Shown piece after piece: positions 26,360 through 35,417 of a DNA stretch of 64,000 nt. Location of the stretch: positions 124,001-188,000 of the forward strand of contig JANPZV010000008.1 of the NCBI GenBank assembly GCA_024707365.1. The letters run 5' to 3'. The stretch is from Terricaulis sp. (lineage in GTDB: Bacteria; Pseudomonadota; Alphaproteobacteria; Caulobacterales; Aquidulcibacteraceae). The number at the start of each line of letters is the position of its first letter. Within the stretch, counting starts at the first letter, position 1. The position numbers were made by a program, and so were the translations under genes. A model generated the notes under the pieces. It saw only the letters and a program-made list of their open reading frames with translations, made no database searches and was not told the DNA's origin.

Positions 26360-26617
26360 ATGCGCATGGAGCTGATCGCCTTTGCGGCGCTTGCGCTCAC
26401 CGCGTGCGGCGAAAAAGAGCCGCACCCTTATCCCGATGGCGCGCGCGCGCAATTCGGCGAGATTTGCACGGCCGATACATCCGCGTGCGATTGCATGTGG
26501 GATGAGATCACCCGCACCGTGCCGTATGACGAATATCGTCTCGCGCTCGCGCGTTTTGAGTCCGAGGGCTTGATGGATCCGCGCATCACCCGCGCCCGCA
26601 CACGCTGCACGACTTAA
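26360..26617 (+). CDS. small lipoprotein with one Cys-x6-Cys-x-Cys module
   Basis: An 85-residue lipoprotein (lipobox LTAC, Cys16) with a single copy of the module duplicated in the 25507-26028 protein: Cys36, Cys43, Cys45 and Cys83, with the CDCMWDEITRTVPYDEY stretch matching CQCVWNGIRAEYSLQQY there. The nearest ribosome site is GGGAGG at 26348-26353. Not recognised as a named family. Confidence 0.65.
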   Translation: MRMELIAFAALALTACGEKEPHPYPDGARAQFGEICTADTSACDCMWDEITRTVPYDEYRLALARFESEGLMDPRITRARTRCTT

Positions 26618-26627
26618 AGCGCCGCCG

Positions 26628-27240
26628 TTACGAAGGCCGTCGGCTTTGCAGTGCGGCGAACAGCGTGCCGTCATCGAGCAGATCAAGCTCCCCGCCCACC
26701 GGCACGCCATGCGAAAGCCGGCTCACGATGACGCCCAGCGGCGCCAAGCGCTCGGCCAGATAATGCGCGGTGGTTTGCCCATCCACCGTGGCTGAAAGCG
26801 CCAGGATCACCTCGCGCACCCCGCCCGCGCTGGCGCGCTCCACCAGCCGCGCGATGCGCAGATCATCGGGCCGCACCCCATCGAGCGCCGAGAGCACCCC
26901 GCCCAAAACATGATAGCGCCCCTTGAACGGCCCCGCGCGCTCCAGCGCCCACACATCGCCCACCTCGGCCACCACGCAGATGAGGCCGTCATCGCGATCG
27001 GCCGCCTGGCACAGCGCGCACGGATCGGACGCATCCAGCATCCCGCAATTGGAGCAGGCGCGCACTTTCTCGGCCGCATCGCTGAGCGCCGCCGCCAGCG
27101 GGAGCATCAGTGCGTCCTTCTTTTTTCAGAAGCTGCAACGCCGCCCGCCGGGCCGAGCGCGGCCCAAGCCCCGGCACTTTGCCCAGCAGCGAAATCAGCG
27201 CCTCGATCTCGGGCGCGGCGATGGCGGATTTGGAACGCAT
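26628..27240 (-). CDS. recR: recombination mediator RecR (frameshift as sequenced)
   Basis: About 203 residues, the usual RecR length. It has the N-terminal helix-hairpin-helix ([20 protein letters not shown]), the zinc finger [16 protein letters not shown], and the Toprim domain ([15 protein letters not shown], then [20 protein letters not shown]). RecR loads RecA with RecF/RecO. The frame breaks in the T6 run (A6 on the coding strand) at 27121-27126; one A fewer restores it. In related genomes recR often follows dnaX-ybaB; here two opposite-strand genes separate them. Confidence 0.9.
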
Positions 27241-27333
27241 CAAGCCGATGTAGCGGCTCGCCCGCGCCGATGCGAGAGGCGGCTGTATTGAGCGGGATGT
27301 GTTGATCGGTTAGGTTGTGGTGGTGGGGGCGAG

Positions 27334-28200
27334 ATGATTTGGCGGATTGTGTGCTTGGCGGCCTGCCTTGTGGTGCTCGTCGCCAACGTGCATGCACAGC
27401 AGGGGTTTAGGGTCTTTGGCCCTGAGGGCGTGCCGCTGACGGTCCGCCCAGGTCCGGACGAGACTGTCGAAAGCGTCACCGCGCAATTGAGCCGGGCCCT
27501 CGCCATTTTTGATAATACCGGCATCGACGTGCGCGAAGGCGTGGTGCGTGAAGGCGAGATCTTCGCCACGCGCGCGCTGCCCTATGAAAACGCAGCCCGG
27601 CTGGCCAATGACGTCACGCGCGCCGGCGCCTTGTCGGGCCGCGTGCTGTTGCTGCCGGCAGGAACGCCGCTTTACATGCACGAATTCATTAGCGGCGATG
27701 CGGTGCTGTTCAACGGCAGCGCGCGCGTGCGCGGGATGTGGTGCGGCGCCCATGAGGGGCGCGGCTATTGCCTGATCGAGCGCCGCAACGGCTGGGAATC
27801 GGCGCAAATCCATTCCGGCTCGCTCTATGCGCCCGCGGCGCTGGGCCCGTTCGTGCCTGCCGATGCGCCGCAACTCACTTCTGAGTCGAGCGTGTGGCGC
27901 GAATTGCCTGAGCGCGTTGAGGTGTCCCGCCTTAAGACCATGCGCGGCTCACGCGCGACGATCGCGCGCTTCGTTCGCGCCGGCGCCGATGAGGTGGAGG
28001 TTGAGGGCGTGCAGCCGCGACGCCTGCGCCTTGGCTCGATCATGGTGCGCCTCGCGGCTGGCCCTGAGCCCGCAAGCGCCATTGTGCGCGCCGAGCCGCT
28101 CGATCCGGCCGATCATCAAACCGAGCTGCGCGCCCTCGCGCGCGGCATTCTCGACGCGCGGCCGCAGGCCATAGCGCGCGAACCAACCCCGCAGGTTTGA
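27334..28200 (+). CDS. exported protein of unknown function
   Basis: A 288-residue protein with a cleavable signal peptide (VCLAACLVVLVANVHAQ, cut after AHAQ-like site near residue 22). The mature part is mostly beta-rich with no motif I recognise; a GMWCGAHEGRGYCLIE segment contains two Cys near residues 135-147 that could form a disulfide. It is followed after 84 bp by the MscS gene on the same strand, and both interrupt the recR / ybaB-dnaX neighbourhood. Confidence 0.65.
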   Translation: MIWRIVCLAACLVVLVANVHAQQGFRVFGPEGVPLTVRPGPDETVESVTAQLSRALAIFDNTGIDVREGVVREGEIFATRALPYENAARLANDVTRAGALSGRVLLLPAGTPLYMHEFISGDAVLFNGSARVRGMWCGAHEGRGYCLIERRNGWESAQIHSGSLYAPAALGPFVPADAPQLTSESSVWRELPERVEVSRLKTMRGSRATIARFVRAGADEVEVEGVQPRRLRLGSIMVRLAAGPEPASAIVRAEPLDPADHQTELRALARGILDARPQAIAREPTPQV

Positions 28201-28284
28201 CTCAGCGCGCCGCGCGGGCGAAGATGGCGCCATCCCGCCACCTTTGAGCATGCGCCCGCGCTTTTGCGCGCTGGAACTTTTGTC

Positions 28285-29548
28285 ATGAGTTTTTTCGATC
28301 TCGCCGACTTCAGCGTTCAGGCTTGGATGCCGGCCAACATGCCGCCCGAGGCGGAGGCGCTGATCGGCATTGGCGTTCTGCTCGGGCTCGCGCTGATCGC
28401 CAATTTCATCGTCAAGGGCGTGATCCTGCGCTTCGCCGAGCGCTTGCTGCGCTTCAAGAGCGAGACGTTAAAGCGCCTTGTTTCACGCCTCGCCAATATC
28501 GTGCCGGCCCTGGTGATCGCGCGCGGCGCGCCGCTTGTGCCGCATCTGCCTGATGGCGCGGCCACGGTGATCAACAATGTCGTCTCGGCGTTTGTGATTC
28601 TCATGGTGGTGCTGGCGCTGAACGGCGCGCTGACGCTGGTGACCGAAATCTATCAGCGCCGGCCGGAAGCGGCGCGGCGGCCGATCAAGGGCTACATTCA
28701 GGTCGTCAAAATCGTGCTGTTCGCGGCGGCGGCGATCCTGATGATCGCGGCTTTGATGGAGCAAAGCCCGCTGCTGCTGCTTTCGGGCCTCGGCGCCATG
28801 GCCGCGGTGCTGATGCTGGTGTTCAAGGATACGATCCTTTCGCTCGTCGCCTCGGTGCAGCTCACCTCAAACGACATGCTGCGCGTCGGCGATTGGATCG
28901 AGATGCCGCAATTTAACGCCGATGGCGATGTGATCGACATCGCGTTGCACACGGTGAAGGTGCAAAACTGGGATAAAACCGTCACCACCATCCCCACGCA
29001 CAAGCTGATCGAAAATTCGTTCAAGAATTGGCGCGGGATGTTTGAAACCGGCGGGCGGCGCATCAAGCGCTCGCTGTTCATCGATCAAAGCAGCGTCCGC
29101 TTTCTTGAAGCGGAAGAGGTGGAGGGGCTGCATCGCTTTGCGCTGATCGATGAATATCTCGATCGCGAAGCACGATGAATTGCAGGATTGGAACGCGCGC
29201 CTGATCGAAGCCGGGCGCGATCCGGTGAATACGCGCCGCGTCACCAATCTCGGCACGTTTCGCGCTTATGTGATCGCCTATCTGCGCGCGCATGCGCGCG
29301 TGCACCAGGGGCTCACCCAGCTCGTGCGCCAATTGCAGCCGACGCCGCAAGGCCTGCCGCTTGAGATTTATTGCTTCACCAGCACCACGGCATGGGGCGA
29401 ATACGAAGGCATTCAGGCCGATATTTTCGATCACCTGTTGGCGATCATGCCTGAATTTGGGCTGCGCGTGTTTCAGGAGCCCAGCGGGCGCGACATTCAG
29501 CTGCTGCGTGGCGACGAGCGCGCCGCGCCCGCCGCAGAGGCGCGTTAG
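28285..29548 (+). CDS. MscS family mechanosensitive channel, YbdG/MscM-like (frameshift as sequenced)
   Basis: About 421 residues with an N-terminal set of membrane helices and the MscS core: the pore-helix and beta-domain region LLLLSGLGAMAAVLMLVFKD, then RVGDWIEMPQFNADGDVIDI and WDKTVTTIPTHKLIENSFKNW. The insertion between PQFNADGDV and the long C-terminal domain EIYCFTSTTAWGEYEGIQAD are typical of the YbdG subfamily, which responds to mild osmotic shock. The frame changes near 29165. The 3' end overlaps the convergent ybaB gene by four bases. Start at 28285 chosen for the conserved SFFD start. Confidence 0.85.
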
Positions 29549-29868
29549 AACGGCATCTTAAACCCAGGCAGCATGCCCAGCCCGCCTGAAAGCCCCTTCA
29601 TCTCGTCGTTCTGCGCTTCTTCCAGCTTACGGCGCGCATCTTCGTGCGCGGCTTTGATGAGGTCTTCCAAGATTTCGTGCTCCCCCGGCGCCATGAGCGA
29701 AGCATCGATGCTGAGGCCGAGCAGCGCGGTTTTGCCGGAAATGCGCACTTTCACCAGCCCGCCGCCGGCGCTGCCTTCCACTTCCATCGCTTCCAGCTTT
29801 TTCTGCGCCTCGGCGATCTTGGCCTGCATGGCCTGCGCCTGACGCATGATCTGGGAGATGTCTTTCAT
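29545..29868 (-). CDS. YbaB/EbfC nucleoid-associated protein
   Basis: A 107-residue member of the YbaB/EbfC family that binds DNA as a tweezer-like dimer. The N-terminal helix DISQIMRQAQAMQAKIAEAQ and the core GLVKVRISGKTALLGLSID are characteristic. It overlaps the dnaX stop by four bases, the standard dnaX-ybaB coupling. Confidence 0.92.
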   Translation of the reverse strand: MKDISQIMRQAQAMQAKIAEAQKKLEAMEVEGSAGGGLVKVRISGKTALLGLSIDASLMAPGEHEILEDLIKAAHEDARRKLEEAQNDEMKGLSGGLGMLPGFKMPF

Positions 29869-31607
29869 CGCTCGGATTCCTGTTTGCGCGCCGCGGCGGG
29901 CGTTTGGGATTCAGTCTTTTTAGGGAAGGGCGCGACCTCGCCCCCGCCATTTTCTTCCTCGGGGTGAGTCACTTTCACCACGTTGGCTTCGGGAAAAATT
30001 TCAGCGCCTCGGCCACGAACGGCTCTTCGCGCAGCTTTTGCCGCGCGCGTTCGCGTTCGGCCGCGCGCCGCTCGGCCACGCTTGCGGCGGAGACGATCTC
30101 CGTCGCTGGGCGGATGCGCCATTCGATGCCGGTTTCTTCTTCCAGCAGCGGCTTGAGCGTGCGGATCAAATCGCGCGGCAGATCATCGCTGTTTTGGAAC
30201 ACCAGATCGCCGCTGGGCGCATAGAGCTGCACCTTCATCCGCTCCAGCACCAGCACCAGCTCCGCCATGCGCTGCTCGCTGATGAAGGCGATCACATCCT
30301 CGAAGGTTTTGAGCGCGTGCGTGGGAGCGGCTTGGACCGCCGGCGCCTCGCCGGCGCTCATTCTTGATCCAGGGCCGCCGCTCTCGCCGGCGGGGCGCCG
30401 GCGCTCAAGCGGGCGCGCCATCGCGCAGCAGACGCGCGGCTTCTTCCGGCGGCGGCAAGCTTTGCGCCGCGCAGAGTCGCACCATCGCCATTTCCACCGC
30501 CGCGATCGGATCGGGCGCCTTGCCCGCTTCTTCCAGCGCTTTGAGCAGCATCTGCCACAGCCGCGAAAGCTGCGAGGGCGTCAGCCCTTGCGCCAAAGCA
30601 CGCACGCGCGCAGCCCAGTCCGCGCCGCCCACCAGCTTTGCGCCATCGCCCAGCGCTTGCGCACGCGCGGCCTCATGGCCCACCTCAAGCAGATCGCGCA
30701 GGATCAGCGCCGGATCGGCGCCGCTATCATATTGGCTGCGCGCTTCGGTGAGCGCGGTTTTCGCATCGCCCTTGGCGATCGCTTCAAACAAATCCAGCAC
30801 CCGCCCGCGATCAGCGAGGCCCAGCATCTCGCGCACATCAGCCGCGTTCACGCTCGCGCCCGGCTTTTGCACCAGCGCCTGATCCAGCAGCGAGAGCCCA
30901 TCGCGCGCCGAGCCTTCCGCCGCGCGCGCGATCAGCGCCAGCCCATCGGCATCCACCTCAACGCCTTCCTTGGCGCAGATATGGCCCAGATGGCTCGCCA
31001 GCCGCTCGCTATCGATGCGCTTCAAATCAAAGCGCTGGCAACGCGACAGCACGGTGACGGGCACTTTGCGGATTTCAGTGGTGGCGAAGATGAATTTCAC
31101 ATGCGGCGGCGGCTCTTCCAGCGTTTTCAGCAAGCCGTTGAAGGCTTGGGTGGAGAGCATGTGCACTTCGTCGATGATGTAGACTTTGTAGCGCGCCATC
31201 ACCGGCGCGTAGCGCACGCTATCGAGGATTTCGCGGATGTCGTTGATGCCGGTGCGGGAGGCGGCGTCCATCTCGAACACGTCGGGGTGGCGGCTTTCCA
31301 TGATCGCCTGGCAATGCTCGCCCGGCGGCTCGAGCGCGATGCTCGGCCCATCCACGCCTTCGCGCTTGTAGTTCAGCGCCCGCGCCAACAGCCGCGCCGT
31401 GGTGGTTTTGCCCACCCCGCGCACGCCCGTCAGCATGGTGGCGTGCGGCACCCGGTTCAGCGCGAAGGCGTTGGCGATGGTGCGCACCATCGCCTCCTGG
31501 CCGATCAGATCCTCGAACGTGCGCGGCCGGTATTTGCGCGCCAGCACAAGATAGCCGCCGCTTTGAGGTTCGTCGCCGAAGAGGCCGGAAGAGGGAGAGT
31601 CGCTCAC
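29865..31607 (-). CDS. dnaX: DNA polymerase III subunit tau/gamma (two frameshifts as sequenced)
   Basis: Clamp-loader ATPase. The first 400 residues are contiguous: YRPRTFEDLIGQE, Walker A GVRGVGKTTTARLL, DEVHMLS (Walker B), sensor TTEIRKVPVTVLSRC. The zinc site is reduced to GEHCQAI, lacking most of the four Cys of E. coli DnaX. The frame then stops (TGA near 30405) at the edge of a GC-rich palindrome; the tau C-terminal part (FEDVIAFISEQRMAELVLVL and onward) continues in another frame, and again shifts in the AAAAA/GGG run at 29991-29998. The first break would give a gamma-length product; error, repeat insertion or programmed shift are all possible. Confidence 0.88.
30331..30412. repeat. 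GC-rich inverted repeat inside dnaX
   Basis: CTTGGACCGCCGGCGCC at 30331-30347 and the partner GGGGCGCCGGCGCTCAAG near 30392-30409 are related to the dispersed GGACCGCCGG family (3362, 38979, 54172). It falls in the Pro/Ala-rich linker of dnaX, where the reading frame changes, and encodes RRRPAGESGGPGSRMSAGEA in the downstream frame. Its position suggests insertion of a mobile palindrome into a tolerant linker. Confidence 0.65.
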
Positions 31608-31649
31608 AGAAGCGAACCTAGGGTGTTTCAGTGCGAAAACGAACCCCGA

Positions 31650-31750
31650 ACGGTGCAGACAGGACGGCGACCCGTACGCAACCCGTTACGGCTGCTTCCT
31701 TCCGGACCTGACCGGGTTGGCGGGGCGGCCGTCCGCCGCCTGCCTGCGAG
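31650..31750 (-). ncRNA. ffs: signal recognition particle 4.5S RNA
   Basis: The minus strand at 31690-31713 reads GGTCAGGTCCGGAAGGAAGC followed by AGCC, the universally conserved SRP RNA apical domain (Ffh-binding GGAA tetraloop and internal loop). Flanking arms pair: AACCCG with CGGGTT, GGACGGC with GCCGTCC, and GCAGGCA with TGTCTGC. The ends are estimated from the outer helix and may be off by ten bases. It lies just upstream of dnaX on the same strand, a common arrangement. Confidence 0.93.
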
Positions 31751-31789
31751 GGCTCATATCGCCGCTCGCGCGCGGAACCGCAACCCCCG

Positions 31790-32290
31790 CTAACGGCGCA
31801 GCAGCGTCAGCCCGCCCGCGACGAACCCCGCGCCAAACAACGCCCCCGCCGCCATCAGCCCGTAGCCGGAAGCCGGCGTCATGCTCAGCACGCCCGCTGC
31901 GGCCGGGCTCGCCAACCAAAAGAGCGGCGGCCAAAGCGGCCGCTCGCCCGCACGCAGCCAGGCGATGGAGAGCCCCGCCATGGCGATGGCGATCACGGCC
32001 GCGCCTTCGGCATAGGTGGAAAACCCGAACGGATCGGCGTCCGGCCCGCCGATGAAGGAAAAGCCCGCCATGGCGATGATGAAGCTCGCCAAGCCAAGCA
32101 GCCCGAGGCGTTCGGCCCGCGCCAGGTAAATCCCGATCAGCCCAAACACCAGCAGCACATCAATGCCGGCATAGAGCCATTCCCGCGCGATCGGGTCGCC
32201 GTCCAGCACGGGGAAGGCCGAAATGATCCGCAAGCCCCCGCCCAGGATCGCGGCGGCGCCCGCGAGTTTGAAAAGCGCGTCCTTTTGCAT
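31790..32290 (-). CDS. integral membrane protein of unknown function
   Basis: A 166-residue protein with about five hydrophobic helices, starting MQKDALFKLAGAAAILGGGL and ending GFVAGGLTLLRR. No named family recognised. It is upstream of the SRP RNA on the same strand with 40 bp between. The GGPDADPFGFSTYAEG loop is the only polar stretch. Confidence 0.65.
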   Translation of the reverse strand: MQKDALFKLAGAAAILGGGLRIISAFPVLDGDPIAREWLYAGIDVLLVFGLIGIYLARAERLGLLGLASFIIAMAGFSFIGGPDADPFGFSTYAEGAAVIAIAMAGLSIAWLRAGERPLWPPLFWLASPAAAGVLSMTPASGYGLMAAGALFGAGFVAGGLTLLRR

Positions 32291-32434
32291 GCGTGGAGCT
32301 AAAGCGCGCCGGAGCCCTGGCGCAACCCGCTGCGGAATAGGGGAAAAGATGGCTCGGAACGCCTGCGGCCTCCGCGCGTTTTATCACCGTCCTAGTCAAT
32401 CGAGAGGCCGCGGGGAGGAGCCGCGGAAACGCCC

Positions 32435-32749
32435 ATGCTGCGCAGCCTTGTTCTCGCCCCGTTTTTGGCCGCCGCCATCGCCGCCCCGGCCATGGCTGAC
32501 GATTTCCCCGAATCCGCCCTCCACGCCCCTGTGGTGTCCGATACCGGCGTCGTCGTGGGCCATGTCGCCGCCGTGGAACGGGACGGGCAAGGCCGCATCA
32601 TCGCCGCCGAAATCCCCGGCCAGGAACCGCCCAGCGCGCCGCTTGCGAGCCGCGATCTCGTGGCTGAGCGCGAGCATCAGGCCCGCACGCTCCCCACCCG
32701 CGAAACCGTTCGCCGCGAGGGCGCGGCGCGTTCCATCGCCCTGCGCTAG
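32435..32749 (+). CDS. exported PRC-barrel-like protein
   Basis: A 104-residue protein with a signal peptide ([14 protein letters not shown], cleavage near residue 21) and a short region [20 protein letters not shown] that resembles the first half of a PRC-barrel domain. A charged tail follows. It precedes def by 44 bp on the same strand. Assignment to PRC-barrel is by pattern only. Confidence 0.6.
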   Translation: MLRSLVLAPFLAAAIAAPAMADDFPESALHAPVVSDTGVVVGHVAAVERDGQGRIIAAEIPGQEPPSAPLASRDLVAEREHQARTLPTRETVRREGAARSIALR

Positions 32750-32793
32750 CGCGCTTGCTTGACGGCGCGCGCGGCCCTCCATACCTGTTGGGC

Positions 32794-33312
32794 ATGGCCA
32801 TTCGCCCCATCCTTGTCGCGCCCGATCCGGTGCTGAAGCAGAAATCGCTGCCCGTGGAGGGCCCGGTGACGGACGCCCATCGCCGCCTCATGGATGACAT
32901 GCTGGAGACGATGTACGACGCCCCCGGCATTGGCCTTGCCGCCATCCAGATCGGGGAGCCGCTGCGCATCATCGTCATGGATCTGGCGCGCGAGGGCGAT
33001 CCGCCCGAGCCGCGCTATTTCGTGAACCCAGAAATCCTCGAATCCACCGAAACCACGCTGCCCTACGAAGAGGGCTGCCTTTCGGTGCCGGAGGTGTTCG
33101 AGGAGGTGCAGCGCCCCGATAAGGTGCGGCTGCGCTATCTCGATTATAACGGCAAGCCGGTCGAGGAAGAGGCGTCGGGGCTCTACGCCGTCTGCATCCA
33201 GCACGAAATGGATCACCTCGAAGGCGTGCTCTTTATTGACCGCATCTCCCGCCTCAAGCGCGAGAACGCCATGCGCAAGCTGAAGAAAGCCCGCAAGGAA
33301 GCGGCGCTTTAG
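32794..33312 (+). CDS. def: peptide deformylase
   Basis: A 172-residue iron-dependent deformylase that removes the N-formyl group from new proteins. All three motifs are visible: [18 protein letters not shown] (metal Cys) and QHEMDHLEG (metal His pair and catalytic Glu). The start at 32794 ([14 protein letters not shown]) is the conserved one; a longer in-frame start at 32755 adds residues that overlap the promoter-like spacer. In related genomes fmt follows directly; here a small opposite-strand pair separates them. Confidence 0.95.
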   Translation: MAIRPILVAPDPVLKQKSLPVEGPVTDAHRRLMDDMLETMYDAPGIGLAAIQIGEPLRIIVMDLAREGDPPEPRYFVNPEILESTETTLPYEEGCLSVPEVFEEVQRPDKVRLRYLDYNGKPVEEEASGLYAVCIQHEMDHLEGVLFIDRISRLKRENAMRKLKKARKEAAL

Positions 33313-33320
33313 GCGCGCTA

Positions 33321-33554
33321 TCAAAGCTCAACGCGCGAGAGATCGTGCACCGCAAGGTCGGTTTGCGCGATCAGCGCATGCAGTTTCTCAAAGCGAATGC
33401 GCCCGGCGTCGTTTTCGTCGAGCGCGCAAACCGGCTGGTAGCCGCAAGCGGCGATGGCGAAGGCGGCCGCCCGCAGCAGCGGGCCGTATTCGTCATCGAA
33501 CGGGCAATTGATGAAGACGCCCGGCCGTGCGTCAGCGGCCCTTCTTTTCCTCAT
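33321..33554 (-). CDS. truncated TIR-like nucleotide-binding-family protein
   Basis: A 77-residue protein matching the N-terminal part of a family with the pattern VFINCPFDDEY, ALDENDAGRIRFEKL and TDLAVHDLSRVEL. Full-length members, from memory about 150-200 residues and annotated as TIR-like or nucleotide-binding, continue after the HDxSR motif, but here the frame stops right there, nine bases from the def stop. It is thus a likely remnant, or its 3' part was replaced. It overlaps the 33532-33705 gene by 23 bases. Confidence 0.55.
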   Translation of the reverse strand: MRKRRAADARPGVFINCPFDDEYGPLLRAAAFAIAACGYQPVCALDENDAGRIRFEKLHALIAQTDLAVHDLSRVEL

Positions 33555-33705
33555 AAAAGTCCTTCACGGCTTTGCGCAGGCGCGCATCTTCGGCCTTCGG
33601 CAGCACCCGTTTGGCGGGCGCCAGCTTCACGCGCACGCCGCCGATCTCGGTGAAACGGCCCGTTTGGGTGTTGCGCGCGGCGGCGGAGGACTTTTTAGCT
33701 GCCAT
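33532..33705 (-). CDS. small basic protein of unknown function
   Basis: A 57-residue Lys/Arg/Ala-rich protein, [20 protein letters not shown], then a compact [14 protein letters not shown] and an acidic/basic helix ending YEEKKGR. It is just upstream of and overlapping the TIR-like gene on the same strand, which suggests a two-gene unit. No family recognised. Its ATG is followed by a typical Lys-rich second codon region, but I see no strong ribosome site. Confidence 0.5.
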   Translation of the reverse strand: MAAKKSSAAARNTQTGRFTEIGGVRVKLAPAKRVLPKAEDARLRKAVKDFYEEKKGR

Positions 33706-33785
33706 ACATGCAGTATAGGCGCGCCGGGAGCCTGTTCAAGCGGTCCGCGCTTGCGCTTGGCCTCGCGCTTGGGCACATGCCGGCC

Positions 33786-34705
33786 ATGACCTTGCGCCTC
33801 GCTTTCATGGGCTCGCCCGCTTTCGCGCTGCCGACGCTGGAGGCGTTGATCGCGGCCGGCCATGAGATCGCTTGCGTTTACACCCAGCCTCCGCGGCCCG
33901 CCGGGCGCGGCAAGAAAGAGCGAAAAACCCCGGTGCACGAACGCGCGGAGGCGCTTGGGCTTGAGGTGCGCACGCCGAAGAGTTTGAAGAAAGCCGAAGC
34001 GCAGGAAGCGTTCGCCGCGCTGAAACTCGATGCGGCCATCGTCGTCGCTTACGGGCTCATTCTGCCCAAACCCATTCTCGATGCGCCGCGCTTGGGGTGC
34101 TTCAATCTGCATGGTTCGCTGCTGCCGCGCTGGCGCGGGGCCGCGCCGATCCAGCGCGCCATCATGGCCGGCGATTCCAAAAGCGGCGTGCAAGTGATGC
34201 GCATGGAAGAGGGGCTCGATACTGGCCCCATCCTCGCCACCGCCGAAACGCCGATTGCGTTCGACGATACAACCGCCACGCTGCACGATCGCCTCGCCGC
34301 GCTTGGCGGCCCGCTGATGGCTGATGCGCTCGCAGCGCTTGAACAAGGGCCGCGCATGAAACGCCGCAAGCTGAAGAAGGCGTCACCTACGCGCACAAGA
34401 TCACGCCCGCCGAAGCGCGCATCGATTGGGCGCGGCCCGCGCGTGAGATCGATTGCATGATCCGCGGGCTTTCGCCTGCGCCCGGCGCCTGGTTTGAGTT
34501 TGAAGGCAAGCGCATCAAGGCGCTGCACGCGCGGCTTGGCCAAGGCCGGGGCGCGCCGGGCGAAGCGCTGGACGATGCGCTGCTGATCGCCTGCGGCGAA
34601 GGCGCGGTGCGGTTAACCTTAGTGCAGCGTGAAGGCCGCGCGCCGATGCAAGCTGCTGATTTTTTGCGCGGCCAAGCCGTTTCGGCAGGCGCCCAGCTCA
34701 GTTGA
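33786..34705 (+). CDS. fmt: methionyl-tRNA formyltransferase (frameshift as sequenced)
   Basis: About 306 residues, formylating Met-tRNAfMet with 10-formyl-THF. Visible motifs are [16 protein letters not shown], the catalytic [20 protein letters not shown] (Asn, His), and [14 protein letters not shown]. The C-terminal OB domain begins in another frame ([16 protein letters not shown]), with the shift near 34350 in GCGCATGAAACG. The final part [18 protein letters not shown] is normal. Start at ATG 33786, where homology begins; an upstream start in the spacer adds unrelated sequence. Confidence 0.9.
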
Positions 34706-34751
34706 AGAAAGCCCATGCCGCCGCTAAGATATTGAGCGGAGGGCCCTTTCG

Positions 34752-35324
34752 ATGAAGCTGCGTTTTGCCTGTGTGGCGTTGGTGCTGGCGCTTGCCGCGT
34801 GCCAGCAGGAGGCGTCCGCGCCTTCCGCTGCCGAGGCCGAGGCGCCGCAATTGGATGCGCCCGCGCCGGCGTCCGAACCCTCCCGCGTGTTCGGCCCGCA
34901 GAACGACGCCGCGCGCAACACCACCGGCCCGCTTGTCGTGGCGATGACGCTGCGCCTGCCCAGCGCCGATGACGCCAGCGGCGAAACCACCGAGGTGCTC
35001 GCGCTGCGCGGCCAGAATGGCCTGCTGATCGAAGCGGTGATTTCCGGCGCTGTCTCGCCCGCCACGCAGGTGCAGGGCCAAACCCTGCGCGCCTTGCTGG
35101 ACATCGCGGTCGAAGAGCCGCGCACGTTGGTCTATCGCGTCACCCGCCAAACCCGGCCCGAAGGCGGCGCCGGCCTCTGCGGCGCCGAGGAGCCGGCTTT
35201 CGTTGTGCTGTGGGAGCCCGCCGCCCCTGGCGAGCCGCTGCTGAAAGTGCTCGGCGTCGCCGGCGCAGCCCCCGGCGCCGCCGACGCGCGCGCCTGCACG
35301 ATGCTGGATTATCGGAGGCAATAG
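34752..35324 (+). CDS. lipoprotein of unknown function
   Basis: A 190-residue lipoprotein (lipobox LAAC, Cys17) with an Ala/Glu/Pro linker to about residue 45. The mature domain contains VFGPQNDAARNTTGPLVVAM, an LRALLDIAVEEP stretch and two Cys late in the chain (GLCGAEEP, ARACTMLD) that could pair. No family recognised. It sits between fmt and truA on the same strand and is followed by an inverted repeat. Confidence 0.6.
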   Translation: MKLRFACVALVLALAACQQEASAPSAAEAEAPQLDAPAPASEPSRVFGPQNDAARNTTGPLVVAMTLRLPSADDASGETTEVLALRGQNGLLIEAVISGAVSPATQVQGQTLRALLDIAVEEPRTLVYRVTRQTRPEGGAGLCGAEEPAFVVLWEPAAPGEPLLKVLGVAGAAPGAADARACTMLDYRRQ

Positions 35325-35342
35325 GAAAGTGAATAGTGAGTG

Positions 35343-35393
35343 GTCAATAGTCAGTAGAACAGGTGAGCCCAGTTCGCCCTACTGACTATTGAC
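35343..35393. repeat. 15-bp inverted repeat, GTCAATAGTCAGTAG type
   Basis: GTCAATAGTCAGTAG (35343-35357) and CTACTGACTATTGAC (35379-35393) are exact reverse complements around a 21-base loop; flanking GTGAATAGTG and CTATTCAC extend the symmetry. AT-richer than its surroundings. It occupies the spacer between the lipoprotein gene and truA. Confidence 0.85.
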
Positions 35394-35417
35394 TATTCAC
35401 GACTGACTTACTCCCGC

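Noticed and set aside
29865..30425. Programmed frameshifting in dnaX as an established feature
   Set aside because: No clear A6-type slippery heptamer at the 30405 break, and the window has many unrelated indels; kept only as a possibility.
31608..31649. tRNA gene near the SRP RNA
   Set aside because: No cloverleaf or TPsiC-like GGTTCGAATCC sequence was found here or elsewhere in the window.
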